The notes beneath the pieces are model-generated. The model was not told where the DNA came from. It saw only the letters and a program-made list of their open reading frames with translations, and ran no database searches. A DNA stretch of 64,000 nt from contig NZ_JACARO010000015.1 of the NCBI RefSeq assembly GCF_013386585.1, forward strand, positions 1 through 64,000, given 5' to 3'. Shown in pieces: positions 27,293-37,201 of this stretch. The position numbers were made by a program, and so were the translations under genes. Origin of the DNA: Pseudomonas sp. P7548. Its GTDB lineage: Bacteria; Pseudomonadota; Gammaproteobacteria; Pseudomonadales; Pseudomonadaceae. Within the stretch, counting starts at the first letter, position 1, and each line of letters begins with the position of its first letter.

Positions 27293-28552
27293 ATGAATCT
27301 GACTGAACTCAAGCAAAAGCCGATTACCGACCTGCTCCAGCTGGCCGAAGAAATGGGCATAGAAAATATGGCCCGTTCGCGCAAGCAGGACGTGATTTTC
27401 TCCCTGCTGAAAAAGCACGCGAAAAGCGGCGAGGAAATCTCCGGTGATGGCGTGCTGGAGATTCTCCAGGACGGCTTCGGCTTCCTCCGCTCTGCTGACG
27501 CCTCCTATCTTGCCGGCCCAGACGATATCTACGTCTCGCCGAGCCAGATCCGTCGCTTCAACTTGCGCACCGGTGACACCATCGTTGGCAAGATCCGCCC
27601 TCCTAAGGAAGGCGAGCGTTACTTCGCCCTGCTCAAGGTCGACACGATCAACTTTGATCGTCCCGAGAACGCGAAAAACAAGATTCTCTTCGAGAACCTG
27701 ACCCCGCTGTTCCCGACCGTACGTATGAAGATGGAAGCCGGCAACGGTTCCACCGAAGACTTGACCGGTCGTGTGATCGACTTGTGCGCCCCGATCGGTA
27801 AAGGCCAGCGTGGCCTGATCGTCGCACCGCCGAAAGCCGGCAAGACCATCATGCTGCAGAACATTGCCGCGAACATCGCGCGTAACAATCCTGAAGTTCA
27901 CCTGATCGTGCTGTTGATCGATGAACGTCCGGAAGAAGTGACCGAAATGCAGCGCACCGTGCGCGGCGAAGTGGTTGCCTCCACGTTCGATGAACCGCCA
28001 ACCCGCCACGTGCAGGTTGCCGAAATGGTGATCGAGAAGGCCAAGCGCCTGGTTGAACACAAGAAGGACGTGGTGATCCTGCTCGACTCCATCACCCGTC
28101 TGGCCCGTGCCTACAACACCGTGATCCCGAGCTCCGGCAAGGTATTGACCGGTGGTGTCGATGCCCATGCCCTGGAGAAACCGAAGCGTTTCTTTGGCGC
28201 TGCGCGGAACATCGAAGAAGGCGGCTCGCTGACCATTATCGCCACCGCACTGGTTGAAACCGGTTCGAAGATGGACGAAGTGATCTACGAAGAGTTCAAG
28301 GGTACCGGCAACATGGAGCTGCCCCTGGACCGTCGCATCGCGGAAAAGCGCGTGTTCCCGGCGATCAACATCAACCGTTCCGGTACCCGCCGCGAAGAGT
28401 TGCTGACCGCCGACGACGAACTGCAGCGCATGTGGATCCTGCGCAAGCTGCTGCACCCGATGGACGAAGTGGCGGCCATCGAGTTCCTGGTCGACAAGCT
28501 GAAAACCACCAAGACCAACGACGAGTTCTTCCTGTCGATGAAGCGTAAGTAA
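27293..28552 (+). CDS. rho: Transcription termination factor Rho
   Basis: This is the 419-residue hexameric RNA helicase. It carries the N-terminal helix bundle ([20 protein letters not shown]), the cold-shock RNA-binding fold ([21 protein letters not shown]), Walker A APPKAGKT (about residues 178-185), Walker [17 protein letters not shown] and the R-loop. The length matches E. coli Rho (419). The start has no visible ribosome-binding site; the N-terminus is nevertheless fixed by the conserved sequence. Confidence 0.98.
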   Translation: MNLTELKQKPITDLLQLAEEMGIENMARSRKQDVIFSLLKKHAKSGEEISGDGVLEILQDGFGFLRSADASYLAGPDDIYVSPSQIRRFNLRTGDTIVGKIRPPKEGERYFALLKVDTINFDRPENAKNKILFENLTPLFPTVRMKMEAGNGSTEDLTGRVIDLCAPIGKGQRGLIVAPPKAGKTIMLQNIAANIARNNPEVHLIVLLIDERPEEVTEMQRTVRGEVVASTFDEPPTRHVQVAEMVIEKAKRLVEHKKDVVILLDSITRLARAYNTVIPSSGKVLTGGVDAHALEKPKRFFGAARNIEEGGSLTIIATALVETGSKMDEVIYEEFKGTGNMELPLDRRIAEKRVFPAININRSGTRREELLTADDELQRMWILRKLLHPMDEVAAIEFLVDKLKTTKTNDEFFLSMKRK

Positions 28553-28574
28553 CACGACGTTTCAGGTCCGAAAG

Positions 28575-28604
28575 AATGGCGCCCCAAGGGGCGCCATTTT
28601 TTTT
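28575..28604 (+). terminator. Terminator after rho
   Basis: AATGGCGCCCC-AA-GGGGCGCCATTTTTTTT: a 10-11-bp GC stem with a T8 tail, 22 bp after the rho stop. Confidence 0.95.
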
Positions 28605-28707
28605 GCGTCAGAAAAGGGAGGTTTGGGCGGCATAAGTGTCAGTTAAGAAACAAAAAAGGTGAGGGAAGCTACGTTCGCTTCCATTCGTATCAGGCTGACT
28701 ACGTTTT

Positions 28708-30690
28708 ATGACTGTTCTTTCTTATCGAAGAGACATCGATGGTTTGCGCGCCGTTGCGGTCCTGGCTGTGGTGCTGTTCCATTTTGGGGTGCCTGGTGTA
28801 ACAGGCGGCTTCGTCGGGGTTGATGTATTTTTCGTGATTTCAGGGTTCCTGATCACCTCGATCATCTGGCGGGAGCGCCAGGCCGGGCGCTTCAGCTTTG
28901 TGGATTTCTGGGCGCGACGTGCCCGGCGCATCCTGCCGGCGTTGTTTGTGATGATGGCGGCTACCCTGGCCGTAGGCTGGTTCCTGCTGGCGCCCAAGGA
29001 CTACGAGGAGCTGGGGCGGTCGGTGCACTATCAGGTGATCTTCACCTCCAACCTGCTGTTTTCCCGCCAGCACGGCTACTTCGACGCGGCCTCCGATATC
29101 AAACCGTTGTTGCACACCTGGTCGCTGGCGGTCGAAGAGCAGTTCTACATCATCTTCCCGTTGTTGCTGACCTTGCTTGCCAGCCGCTTGAAGCATTGGC
29201 GCCTGGTGCTGTTCGGGATCCTGCTGGTGTCGTTCGGCATGAGCGTGTGGGCGGTGGCCCATGCACCGCAAAAGGCGTTCTACCTGTTGCATCTGCGTGC
29301 CTGGGAATTGCTGGCCGGCGCCATGCTGGCGGTGGTGCCGCTGCGTGATTGGCGTGCCTCGCCCGGCTTGGCCCAAGGAGTCAGCCTGTTGTCGATGGCG
29401 CTGATACTGATCGCGGTATTCGGTTTCGATTCAGCTACACCCTTCCCCGGCGCGGCTGCGTTGTTGCCGGTGCTGGGCGTCGTTGGCCTGATCTGGGCCA
29501 ACAGGCAGCAATCCACCTGGGTCGGGCGCCTGCTGAGTTCACGGGTGATGGTGGGCGTGGGGCTGATTTCCTATTCCTGGTACCTGTGGCACTGGCCTGT
29601 GTTCGTGTATGCCAGCTACGCCGCGGTTGATGGCCTGAGCCCGCTGGAGCTGGGTGGGTTGATGCTGCTGAGCCTGGTGCTGGGCTACCTGTCCTGGCGT
29701 TTTGTGGAAACCCCGTTTCGGGAGAAGCGCCTGCTGCCCGGGCGCAAGGCGATTCTGGCGACAGCGTGTGTCGGGATCCTGTGCCTCGGCCTTACGGGCG
29801 TGGCATTGCGCAAGGCCGACGGTGTGCCGTCGCGCTTGTCCGAACAGGCCCTGCGTTATGCCCAGGCGAAAAAGTGGAGCCCGGAGTTGATGGCGTGCAT
29901 GGCGGACAAAGACACGCCCGATGAGCGCCTGTTTTGCCATTTCGGCCCCAAAGGCAGCTCGGTCTCTGCGCTGGTCTGGGGCGACAGTCACGCCACCGCC
30001 TTGATTCCTGCGCTCGAGGTGGCGGCCAAGCGGCACGACATCAGCCTGGTCGAGGCCAGTTTTGCCGGTTGTGTGCCTTTGGATGGCCTGGAGAACATTG
30101 CCCGTTGCGCCCACTTCAACCATCGCGTGGAGAAAGCGATGGCCGAGCAGTCCTTCAGCGATGTGGTGCTGGCGGCGCGCTGGAGCCTGTACCTCTATGG
30201 GCAGATGTCGGGTGACAAGGAGCATGCGCTCAAAGACCCCGCGACGGGTCAATACGTGCGCGCCATTGCCGAGCAGCGCTTCGCCCAAGGCCTGCGCGAG
30301 CGCATCAAGGGCTTGCGCACCGCAGGCCACAGGGTCTGGTTGGTCAAAGAGGTGCCGCTGCAGGAAATCATTGTGCCTTACCGGCTCAGCCGCCTGGCCA
30401 TGATGCACCGGCCGGTGGATCGGGAAGGCTTGCCCGTGGCGGAGCACCTCAAGCGCCAGGCCTTTATCTCCCAGCTGTTTGCCGAGTTGGCGGCGGCCGA
30501 CAGTGGTGTCGCGGTGCTCGACCCCGCGCCCTTGTTGTGCGGCGCCGATGGCTTGTGCCGGGTGGAGCTCAACGGCCGAGCGCTGTATACCGATGACAAT
30601 CACCTTTCTGACGTCGGTGCGCGGCACGTCGAGGCCTTCCTGGAACCGTTGTTCAGTTCGCTGCAATCACGAGGGTTGACGGCCAATTAA
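28708..30690 (+). CDS. Acyltransferase 3 - SGNH fusion (OafA-like)
   Basis: This is a 660-residue protein. An N-terminal acyltransferase-3 membrane domain with about ten helices shows [20 protein letters not shown] (catalytic His) and [18 protein letters not shown] periplasmic SGNH hydrolase domain follows, with the Ser block GDSHAT (about residue 428) and the Asp-His block DDNHLSDVG near the C-terminus. This architecture O-acetylates surface polysaccharides such as the O-antigen. It lies between rho and ubiD, as PA5238 does in P. aeruginosa. The acceptor glycan is not known. Confidence 0.92.
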   Translation: MTVLSYRRDIDGLRAVAVLAVVLFHFGVPGVTGGFVGVDVFFVISGFLITSIIWRERQAGRFSFVDFWARRARRILPALFVMMAATLAVGWFLLAPKDYEELGRSVHYQVIFTSNLLFSRQHGYFDAASDIKPLLHTWSLAVEEQFYIIFPLLLTLLASRLKHWRLVLFGILLVSFGMSVWAVAHAPQKAFYLLHLRAWELLAGAMLAVVPLRDWRASPGLAQGVSLLSMALILIAVFGFDSATPFPGAAALLPVLGVVGLIWANRQQSTWVGRLLSSRVMVGVGLISYSWYLWHWPVFVYASYAAVDGLSPLELGGLMLLSLVLGYLSWRFVETPFREKRLLPGRKAILATACVGILCLGLTGVALRKADGVPSRLSEQALRYAQAKKWSPELMACMADKDTPDERLFCHFGPKGSSVSALVWGDSHATALIPALEVAAKRHDISLVEASFAGCVPLDGLENIARCAHFNHRVEKAMAEQSFSDVVLAARWSLYLYGQMSGDKEHALKDPATGQYVRAIAEQRFAQGLRERIKGLRTAGHRVWLVKEVPLQEIIVPYRLSRLAMMHRPVDREGLPVAEHLKRQAFISQLFAELAAADSGVAVLDPAPLLCGADGLCRVELNGRALYTDDNHLSDVGARHVEAFLEPLFSSLQSRGLTAN

Positions 30691-30749
30691 GCTGCCAGCC
30701 GCCCTCAGAGCAGGTAGGATGTACGCCTATTTTACGGGTGGCATGGTTA

Positions 30750-32216
30750 ATGAAATTCAAGGATCTTCGGGATTTCGTGCAGCAACTTGAGCAGCGCGGA
30801 GAGTTGAAACGTATCCAGATGCCGATTTCGCCGGTACTGGAAATGACTGAGATTTGCGACCGTACCCTGCGCAACAAGGGCCCGGCGCTGCTGTTCGAAA
30901 ACCCGACCGGCTTTGACATCCCGGTGCTTGGCAACCTGTTCGGCACCCCCGAGCGTGTGGCCTTTGGCATGGGCGCCGAGTCGGTCAGCGAGCTGCGCGA
31001 GATCGGCAAGCTGCTGGCCTTCCTCAAGGAGCCGGAGCCGCCCAAGGGCTTGAAGGACGCCTGGTCGAAGCTGCCGATCTTCCGCAAGATCATTGCCATG
31101 GCGCCCAAGGTGGTCAAGGACGCGGTGTGCCAGGAAGTGGTCATCGAAGGCGACGACGTGGACTTGGCCATGCTGCCGGTGCAGACCTGCTGGCCCGGCG
31201 ACGTCGGGCCGCTGATCACCTGGGGCCTGACCGTCACCAAGGGCCCGAACAAGGACCGCCAGAACCTCGGTATCTACCGCCAGCAAGTGATCGGCCGCAA
31301 CAAGGTGATCATGCGCTGGCTGAGCCACCGTGGCGGCGCGCTGGACTTCCGCGAGTGGTGCGAAAAGCACCCCGGCAAACCGTTCCCGGTCTCCGTGGCC
31401 CTGGGCGCCGACCCGGCCACCATCCTTGGCGCCGTGACCCCGGTGCCCGACAGCTTGTCCGAGTACGCCTTCGCTGGCCTGCTGCGCGGCAACCGCACCG
31501 AGCTGGTGAAGTGCCGTGGCAACGACCTGCAAGTGCCGGCCACCGCCGAGATCATCCTCGAAGGCGTGATTCATCCGGGCGAAATGGCCGATGAAGGCCC
31601 GTACGGCGATCACACCGGCTACTACAACGAAGTCGACAGCTTCCCGGTGTTCACCGTCGAGCGCATCACCCACCGGGTCAAACCGATCTACCACAGCACC
31701 TACACCGGCCGTCCGCCGGATGAGCCGGCGATCCTCGGCGTGGCGCTCAACGAAGTGTTCGTGCCGATCCTGCAGAAGCAATTCCCGGAAATCACCGACT
31801 TCTACCTGCCGCCCGAAGGCTGTTCGTACCGCATGGCCGTCGTGACCATGAAAAAGTCGTACCCGGGCCACGCCAAGCGGGTAATGCTGGGTGTGTGGTC
31901 GTTTTTGCGACAGTTCATGTACACCAAGTTCGTTATCGTCACCGACGACGACATCAACGCCCGCGACTGGAACGACGTGATCTGGGCCATCACCACGCGC
32001 ATGGACCCCAAGCGCGACACGGTGATGATCGACAACACGCCGATCGACTACCTCGACTTCGCCTCGCCGGTGTCGGGCCTGGGGTCGAAGATGGGCCTGG
32101 ATGCCACCCACAAATGGCCGGGTGAAACCACCCGCGAGTGGGGCCGCGTGATCGTCAAGGATGAAGCCGTGACTGCCCGTGTCGATGCGATCTGGAAAGA
32201 ATTGGGAATAGATTGA
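30750..32216 (+). CDS. ubiD: 3-octaprenyl-4-hydroxybenzoate carboxy-lyase
   Basis: This is a 488-residue enzyme that decarboxylates 3-polyprenyl-4-hydroxybenzoate in ubiquinone synthesis using prenylated FMN. The conserved UbiD regions ([56 protein letters not shown]) are present. ATG 30750 (MKFKDLRDF) follows GGGTGG at good spacing and gives the usual length; a GTG four codons upstream is less likely. The stop overlaps the next start (TGATG), so the reductase is translationally coupled. Confidence 0.97.
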   Translation: MKFKDLRDFVQQLEQRGELKRIQMPISPVLEMTEICDRTLRNKGPALLFENPTGFDIPVLGNLFGTPERVAFGMGAESVSELREIGKLLAFLKEPEPPKGLKDAWSKLPIFRKIIAMAPKVVKDAVCQEVVIEGDDVDLAMLPVQTCWPGDVGPLITWGLTVTKGPNKDRQNLGIYRQQVIGRNKVIMRWLSHRGGALDFREWCEKHPGKPFPVSVALGADPATILGAVTPVPDSLSEYAFAGLLRGNRTELVKCRGNDLQVPATAEIILEGVIHPGEMADEGPYGDHTGYYNEVDSFPVFTVERITHRVKPIYHSTYTGRPPDEPAILGVALNEVFVPILQKQFPEITDFYLPPEGCSYRMAVVTMKKSYPGHAKRVMLGVWSFLRQFMYTKFVIVTDDDINARDWNDVIWAITTRMDPKRDTVMIDNTPIDYLDFASPVSGLGSKMGLDATHKWPGETTREWGRVIVKDEAVTARVDAIWKELGID

Positions 32217-33184
32217 TGCGTGTAACCCTGCAACCTTCCGGCGCCGTGCTGGAACTGGTCCCTGGCGAGCGAATCCTCGAAGGCGCGCGTCGCCTGGGTT
32301 ATGAATGCCCCCAGGCTTGCCGCAATGGCGTGTGCCACGTGTGTGCGGCGCTGTTGGTGGAGGGCCGGGTGCAGCAGGCCGGTGAGGTGCGTGACCATGG
32401 CGAGTTCTACACCTGCATTGCCGAGCCGCTGGAAGATTGCATTGTGTTGTGGGATGGCGTGCTGGCGCCGGGAGAGTTGCCGTTGCGCAAGTTGTCGTGC
32501 CAATTGAGCGAATGCGTGGAAGTCGGTGGCGACGTGTGGCGCGTGCGCCTGCGGGCGCCGGCCGGCAAGGCGGTGCGCTATCACGCCGGGCAGTACCTGA
32601 TGATCGAGCGGGACAACGGCGAGAAGTCCGCCTTCTCCCTGGCGTCCGCACCCCACGCCGGGCGCGAGCTGGAACTGCATGTGCTGGCCCGCGAGGACAG
32701 TGCCCGCAACCTGCTTGAGCAACTGCAGCGCAACCAGATGGCGCGCATCGAGCTGCCGTTTGGCGATACCCATTTGGCCGAGTTGCCGGACGGGCCCTTG
32801 GTGCTGATCGCTGCTGGCACGGGTATGGCGCAGATGCACAGCCTGATCGAACATTGCCGCGCCTCCGGCTTCAAGCACCCGGTGCACCTGTACTGGGGCG
32901 TGCGTCGTCCAGAAGATTTCTATGAGATCGAACACTGGGATCAATGGCTGCAACTGCCCAACCTGTTCCTGCACAAAGTGGTCAGTGACCTGTGCGGTTG
33001 GGAAGGGCGCTGCGGGTTGTTGCACGAAGCGGTGTGCGAAGACATCAGCGACCTCAAGGCTGTGCACGTCTATGCCAGCGGTTCGCCGGCGATGATCTAC
33101 GGCACGCTGGACGCGCTGGTGGACGCCGGCATGGATGCACACCAGATGCGTGCCGACGTCTTCGCCTACGCCCCGCGCCCATAA
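32216..33184 (+). CDS. Ferredoxin-flavin reductase (Fre/CDP-6-deoxyglucoseen reductase-like)
   Basis: This 322-residue protein has an N-terminal 2Fe-2S plant-type ferredoxin domain (CPQACRNGVCHVC and a later Cys in FYTCIAEPL). An FAD-binding domain (YHAGQYLMIERDNGEKSAFSLAS) and an NAD-binding domain (LIAAGTGMAQMHSLIEH) follow. Such proteins are often annotated CDP-6-deoxy-delta-3,4-glucoseen reductase, but no deoxysugar genes are near. E. coli has the flavin reductase gene fre directly after ubiD, and this protein is Fre plus a ferredoxin domain. A role in reducing flavin for the UbiX/UbiD cofactor is inferred, not shown. Confidence 0.85.
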   Translation: MRVTLQPSGAVLELVPGERILEGARRLGYECPQACRNGVCHVCAALLVEGRVQQAGEVRDHGEFYTCIAEPLEDCIVLWDGVLAPGELPLRKLSCQLSECVEVGGDVWRVRLRAPAGKAVRYHAGQYLMIERDNGEKSAFSLASAPHAGRELELHVLAREDSARNLLEQLQRNQMARIELPFGDTHLAELPDGPLVLIAAGTGMAQMHSLIEHCRASGFKHPVHLYWGVRRPEDFYEIEHWDQWLQLPNLFLHKVVSDLCGWEGRCGLLHEAVCEDISDLKAVHVYASGSPAMIYGTLDALVDAGMDAHQMRADVFAYAPRP

Positions 33185-33208
33185 CTCACTGACGTACGCC
33201 GGTCAAAA

Positions 33209-33298
33209 TGTGGGAGCGGGCTTGCTCGCGAAAGCGGTGGTTCAGTCAGCTTATGTGTGGCTGACACAATGCTTTCGCGAGCAAGCCCGCTCCCACAT
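33209..33298. repeat. REPIN, GTGGGAGCGGGCTTGCTCGC type
   Basis: Inverted pair of REPs GTGGGAGCGGGCTTGCTCGC with a 36-bp centre between convergent genes. The same type is at 47536 and 48775; an altered copy is at 59010. Confidence 0.92.
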
Positions 33299-33318
33299 TA
33301 GACCGTGCTGTGTCAGTG

Positions 33319-33801
33319 TCAGAAGCGCACGCCAGTGGTCACCATCGCCGCATTGAACCCCAGCAACACCACCTCTGCCGCGACGGGCCCGTAATGCGCG
33401 CCGACCGACGGGATGATCACCGGCGCAACGCCGAAACGGTTCAACGGGATCTTGTCGCGGTATTCGCCACGATAGCCCTGGATCACTCCGCCTGTGAGTT
33501 TTAAATACACCGGGTAGTCAGCCATGTCGTAGCGCTTGCCTGCATAGGCGTAATACGAGCGCTGGCTGAATGAGTTGCGAAAGGTCGCCCCGCCAATCAC
33601 CAGCCCCGACGCTTGATTGCGCTCCAGGCCGATCAGGTCCTGGTGGTTGTTGTGGTCGGGGTCGGGTGAAAAGTGCCGGGTGTAGAGGCTGGTCTGCGCG
33701 TACCAGAAGCCCTTGTCGTCATTGGCCGCAGGCATTTCGCCGGCGAGGGCCGCAGAGGCCTGGGCGAGGAACAGCAGGCCAGGCAGTGTGGATTTTTTCA
33801 T
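33319..33801 (-). CDS. PagP-like outer membrane beta-barrel protein
   Basis: This 160-residue protein has a signal peptide ending near residue 20 (SAALAG) and an alternating beta-strand pattern ending in GVRF, an outer membrane C-terminus. SLYTRHFSPDPDHNNHQ, TFRNSFSQRSYYAYAGKRYD and APVIIPSVGAHYGPVAAEVVLLG parallel the E. coli PagP lipid A palmitoyltransferase segments TWHARFAYDKEK, AFKDSWNKWEPIAGYG and [21 protein letters not shown]. The proposed catalytic His is H43 and Ser S77; PagP Asp corresponds to N76 here. Small proteins of this kind are often mislabelled as glycerol-3-phosphate transporters. The divergent-PagP assignment is by eye. Confidence 0.6.
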   Translation of the reverse strand: MKKSTLPGLLFLAQASAALAGEMPAANDDKGFWYAQTSLYTRHFSPDPDHNNHQDLIGLERNQASGLVIGGATFRNSFSQRSYYAYAGKRYDMADYPVYLKLTGGVIQGYRGEYRDKIPLNRFGVAPVIIPSVGAHYGPVAAEVVLLGFNAAMVTTGVRF

Positions 33802-34130
33802 GGGTGCGACCTCGATAGTCGGTTTGAAGGGCGGCTAGTTGGGTCGTGACAGGGGCGCTATTTTGACGGCTTGACGCCGGCCCAGGCTGAACCGGGGCTG
33901 AAAGTACCGGGATTGCCTGGGCCAATCCTGATGAGCGGACGCGGGCGCTTATGCTTTCGCTTATTCTTTTTGGGTATTTAATTTATTCAATAGATATCTT
34001 TAGGCTATATCGCAACGGACTACCGATTATCTGCCACTAACCAATAACTGACCGCCACCGCCCGCCAGCCGGATCGATCGTATGCATTCAGAGCATTGAC
34101 GTTCTGACTTTTGATTCCAAGGGGAGCGGT
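33802..34130 (+). other. Intergenic region before the TonB receptor
   Basis: These 329 bp contain no gene. The stretch 33955-34015 is AT-rich and probably carries the promoter of the receptor, and an AAGGGGAG ribosome-binding site stands before the ATG. A Fur-box-like sequence was looked for and not found convincingly. Confidence 0.6.
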
Positions 34131-36518
34131 ATGGGGAGTTACAAGAAACACGCGCTGTACACGGCGATTTTGTCGGCCAATTTGCTGACCGCCGTGGGAT
34201 TCAATCCAGCACAGGCGGCGGAAACAGCTGCGGCCGATGCACCTAAGCTCGATACGGTCATTGTCACCGGCACCCGCGCCCAAGAGCGCACGGCCAGTGC
34301 GTCGCTGTCGCCCATCGATGTGATCTCCGGCGACACCTTGCGCAGCACCGGCTCTGATGAACTGGGGGCGGTGTTGGCGCGGCTGATTCCTTCGATCAAT
34401 TTCCCACGCCCGAGCCTGGTGGACGGCGCCGAACTGGTGCGTCCCGCGCAGTTGCGCGGCTTGTCGCCGGACCAGGTGCTGGTGCTGGTCAATGGCAAAC
34501 GCCGCCACACCAGTGCGTTCGTCAACCTGGGTGGCGCGGTGGGCCGTGGCTCGGCGCCCGCCGATCTGAATGCGATCCCGCTGTCGGCGGTCGATCACAT
34601 CGAAGTGCTGCGCGACGGCGCTTCTGCACGCTACGGTTCCGACGCGATTGCCGGTGTGATCAACGTGATCCTCAAGCATGACGACCATGGCGGTTCAGTT
34701 TCCACCAAGTTTGGCGAGTACAAGAAGGGTGATGGTATCCAGCGCAATCTCAGCGGCAATACCGGCTTTGCATTGGGCGACAACGGCTTTTTCAACCTCT
34801 CCGGCGAAGGTGCCGACAACGACTACACCAACCGCGCCGGCAATGACTTGCGGCCGGCGAGCGTCGGTTCGACCACCTATGGCCAGCGGGTCTTCCGCCA
34901 AGGCGAGCCGGCTACCAATGAAGGCAAACTGCAGTTCAACTCCGCCTACGCCTTCAACGACGGGCTGGAGTTTTACACCTTCGGCGGCTACAGCAAGCGC
35001 CGTGGCGAGACCGCCGCGTTCTATCGGGCCAGCAATGCCTCCAACAACATTGTGGCGCTCAACCCCAATGGCTACCTGCCCCTGATCAAGGGCAACCTGG
35101 AAGACACCTCGCTGGTAGTGGGCCTGCGCGGCCTGCTGGCCTACGACTGGCATTACGACCTGTCGGCGAACTACGGCAAAAACCAATATGCGCTGAGCAC
35201 TGAAACCATCAACACCTCCCTGGGCCTGGCCACGCCGCGCAAGTTCGACAACGGCACCCTGAGCAACGACCAGAAGCAGGTGAGCCTGGACCTGTCCCGT
35301 GAATTCGACGTGGGCTTTTTGCCGTATCCGGTTTCCGTGGCGTTTGGCGGCGAGTACCTGCACCAGGGCTATGAAATCGAAGCGGGCGAACCGGCGTCCT
35401 ACTATCAGACCGGCAGTTCGGGCCTGGGTGGTTTCCGGGATGCCGACGCCGGCAGCAGTTCGCGACATAACTGGGCCCAATACCTGGACCTCGAAACCAA
35501 CTTCACCGAAAAACTCAGCGCGTCGGCCGCCGTGCGGCATGAGGATTACAGCGACTTCGGTTCCAACGTCAGCGGTTCGCTGTCGGCACGCTACGACTTC
35601 ACCCCACAAGTGGCCTTGCGCGGCAGTATTTCCAACGGCTTCCGCGCGCCGTCCCTGGCCCAGCAGAACTTTGCCTACACGTCGTCGCAGTTGATTGGTA
35701 GCACCATCCAGGAAGCCGGCACGTTCCCAGCCAACAGCAGAGTGGCCCGTTTGCTCGGCGCCGAAGACTTGAAGGCCGAGAAATCGCGCAACTACAGCCT
35801 CGGCCTGGTGCTGGAACCGGCGGATGACCTGACCGTGACGGTGGATGTGTACCGTATCGACATCCGCGATCGCATCAGCCTGTCCTCCAACCTGAACCTC
35901 AACCCGGCGACCATTGCCTACCTGCAAGCCAATGGGGTCGGCAACATCAACTACACCAGCGCCCGTTACTTCACCAACGCCACCGACACCAGCACTGATG
36001 GCGTCGACCTGGTCGCCAATTATCGCTACCAGTTCGACAACGGCATCCGCTGGAACAGCACCGTGGGCTACAACTACAACCACACCAAGGTCACGGACGT
36101 GAAGGCCAACCCGGCCATCCTCGACAGCCTGGGCGCCAACCTGGTGCGGGTCGATCGTCGCGAGCGCATCGGTTTGCTGGGCGATACCACGCCACAGCAC
36201 AAGCTGAGCCTGGGCAACGACTTCACGTTCGGCAATTGGGCGCTGCACAGCAACCTGGTGCGCTATGGTGAATTCACCAGTTATCAGGCGGACAAGGTCA
36301 ACGACCAGACCTTCAAGGCTGCGTGGGTGTTGGACCTGTCGGCGGACTACAAGCTCAAGAACTGGACCTTCACCCTGGGCGGCGACAACGTCACCGACAA
36401 ATACCCGGAAAAGGTCAATGCTTTTGCCAGCAGCGGCGGCAACCTCGCCTATAGCACTTTTTCGCCGTACGGTTACAGCGGCGCGTTCTATTACGGTAAA
36501 GTTGCCTATAACTGGTAG
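34131..36518 (+). CDS. TonB-dependent outer membrane receptor
   Basis: This is a 795-residue receptor. A signal peptide ends near AQA (residue 28). A TonB box-like LDTVIVTGTR is followed by a plug domain (VLARLIPSINFP, VLVLVNGKRRHTSAFVN, VEVLRDGASARYGSDAIAGVINV). The 22-stranded barrel ends in YYGKVAYNW, a terminal aromatic as in outer membrane proteins. It is distinct from siderophore receptors with a signalling N-terminal extension, which it lacks. The ligand is unknown; no transporter or regulator is next to it, only chaC. Confidence 0.93.
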   Translation: MGSYKKHALYTAILSANLLTAVGFNPAQAAETAAADAPKLDTVIVTGTRAQERTASASLSPIDVISGDTLRSTGSDELGAVLARLIPSINFPRPSLVDGAELVRPAQLRGLSPDQVLVLVNGKRRHTSAFVNLGGAVGRGSAPADLNAIPLSAVDHIEVLRDGASARYGSDAIAGVINVILKHDDHGGSVSTKFGEYKKGDGIQRNLSGNTGFALGDNGFFNLSGEGADNDYTNRAGNDLRPASVGSTTYGQRVFRQGEPATNEGKLQFNSAYAFNDGLEFYTFGGYSKRRGETAAFYRASNASNNIVALNPNGYLPLIKGNLEDTSLVVGLRGLLAYDWHYDLSANYGKNQYALSTETINTSLGLATPRKFDNGTLSNDQKQVSLDLSREFDVGFLPYPVSVAFGGEYLHQGYEIEAGEPASYYQTGSSGLGGFRDADAGSSSRHNWAQYLDLETNFTEKLSASAAVRHEDYSDFGSNVSGSLSARYDFTPQVALRGSISNGFRAPSLAQQNFAYTSSQLIGSTIQEAGTFPANSRVARLLGAEDLKAEKSRNYSLGLVLEPADDLTVTVDVYRIDIRDRISLSSNLNLNPATIAYLQANGVGNINYTSARYFTNATDTSTDGVDLVANYRYQFDNGIRWNSTVGYNYNHTKVTDVKANPAILDSLGANLVRVDRRERIGLLGDTTPQHKLSLGNDFTFGNWALHSNLVRYGEFTSYQADKVNDQTFKAAWVLDLSADYKLKNWTFTLGGDNVTDKYPEKVNAFASSGGNLAYSTFSPYGYSGAFYYGKVAYNW

Positions 36519-36544
36519 TACGCAGGAGACCTAAGCGATTCGCC

Positions 36545-37201
36545 ATGACCGTTATTGAAACCGATCTCTCGCATTTGGCTTACCCTCCGCGGCTCGACCT
36601 TGGGCCGCAACTCACTCACGAACAGTTGATGAGCTCGATGCAGGCCACCATGGCGCGGCATAAGGGTGGGCCGGTCTGGCTATTCGCTTACGGTTCTTTG
36701 ATCTGGCGCCCGGAATGCTCGTCCACCGAGCGAGTGCGGGCCCGGGTCCACGGTTATCACCGGGGGTTGTACCTGTGGTCCCAGGAGCATCGGGGTACGC
36801 CGGAGTTGCCGGGGCTGGTCTTTGGCCTGGATCGCGGCGGTTCCTGCAGCGGGTTTGCCTACCGCTTGCCGGAAGACCAACTGGAGGCTTCGCTGTACGC
36901 CTTGTGGTGCCGCGAAATGCCCTATCCCTCCTACCGGCCACACTGGCTCAGTTGCCGTCTTGAAGATGGCAGCCAGGTGCAGGCATTGGGGTTTGTCCTG
37001 GAGCGGCATCTGCCGAGCTACGCCGGCAACCTGCCCGATATCGTGCTCAACCATGTGCTACAGAGCGCTTGCGGGCGTTACGGCACGACTCGCGATTATG
37101 TCGAGCAGACCGTCAACGCCCTGCGTAGCCACGCCATGCCAGATAAAAACCTGGAGGCGCGGCTCAAGCGTTGTGCCAAGGGTTGCTCAGGCGGTAGCTG
37201 A
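36545..37201 (+). CDS. ChaC-like gamma-glutamylcyclotransferase
   Basis: This 218-residue protein has the substrate loop [11 protein letters not shown] at about residue 41-52 and the ChaC motifs [11 protein letters not shown] and [13 protein letters not shown], the latter containing the likely catalytic Glu. ChaC enzymes split glutathione to 5-oxoproline and Cys-Gly. It follows the TonB receptor by 26 bp and may share its transcript. Its last 15 bp overlap the glpT stop on the other strand. Confidence 0.9.
   Translation: MTVIETDLSHLAYPPRLDLGPQLTHEQLMSSMQATMARHKGGPVWLFAYGSLIWRPECSSTERVRARVHGYHRGLYLWSQEHRGTPELPGLVFGLDRGGSCSGFAYRLPEDQLEASLYALWCREMPYPSYRPHWLSCRLEDGSQVQALGFVLERHLPSYAGNLPDIVLNHVLQSACGRYGTTRDYVEQTVNALRSHAMPDKNLEARLKRCAKGCSGGS

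Noticed and set aside
30747..32651. 634-codon frame opposite ubiD and the reductase
   Set aside because: Spans two genes with clear family motifs on the plus strand; the reverse protein is low-complexity.
32216..33184. CDP-6-deoxyglucoseen reductase for deoxysugar synthesis
   Set aside because: No deoxysugar genes occur nearby and the ubiD coupling favours a flavin/electron-transfer role.
33209..33298. CRISPR-like or IS inverted repeat
   Set aside because: The repeats are isolated inverted pairs without spacers or transposase genes; they are REPINs.
33802..34130. Fur box before the TonB receptor
   Set aside because: No stretch reaches a convincing match to the 19-bp consensus.
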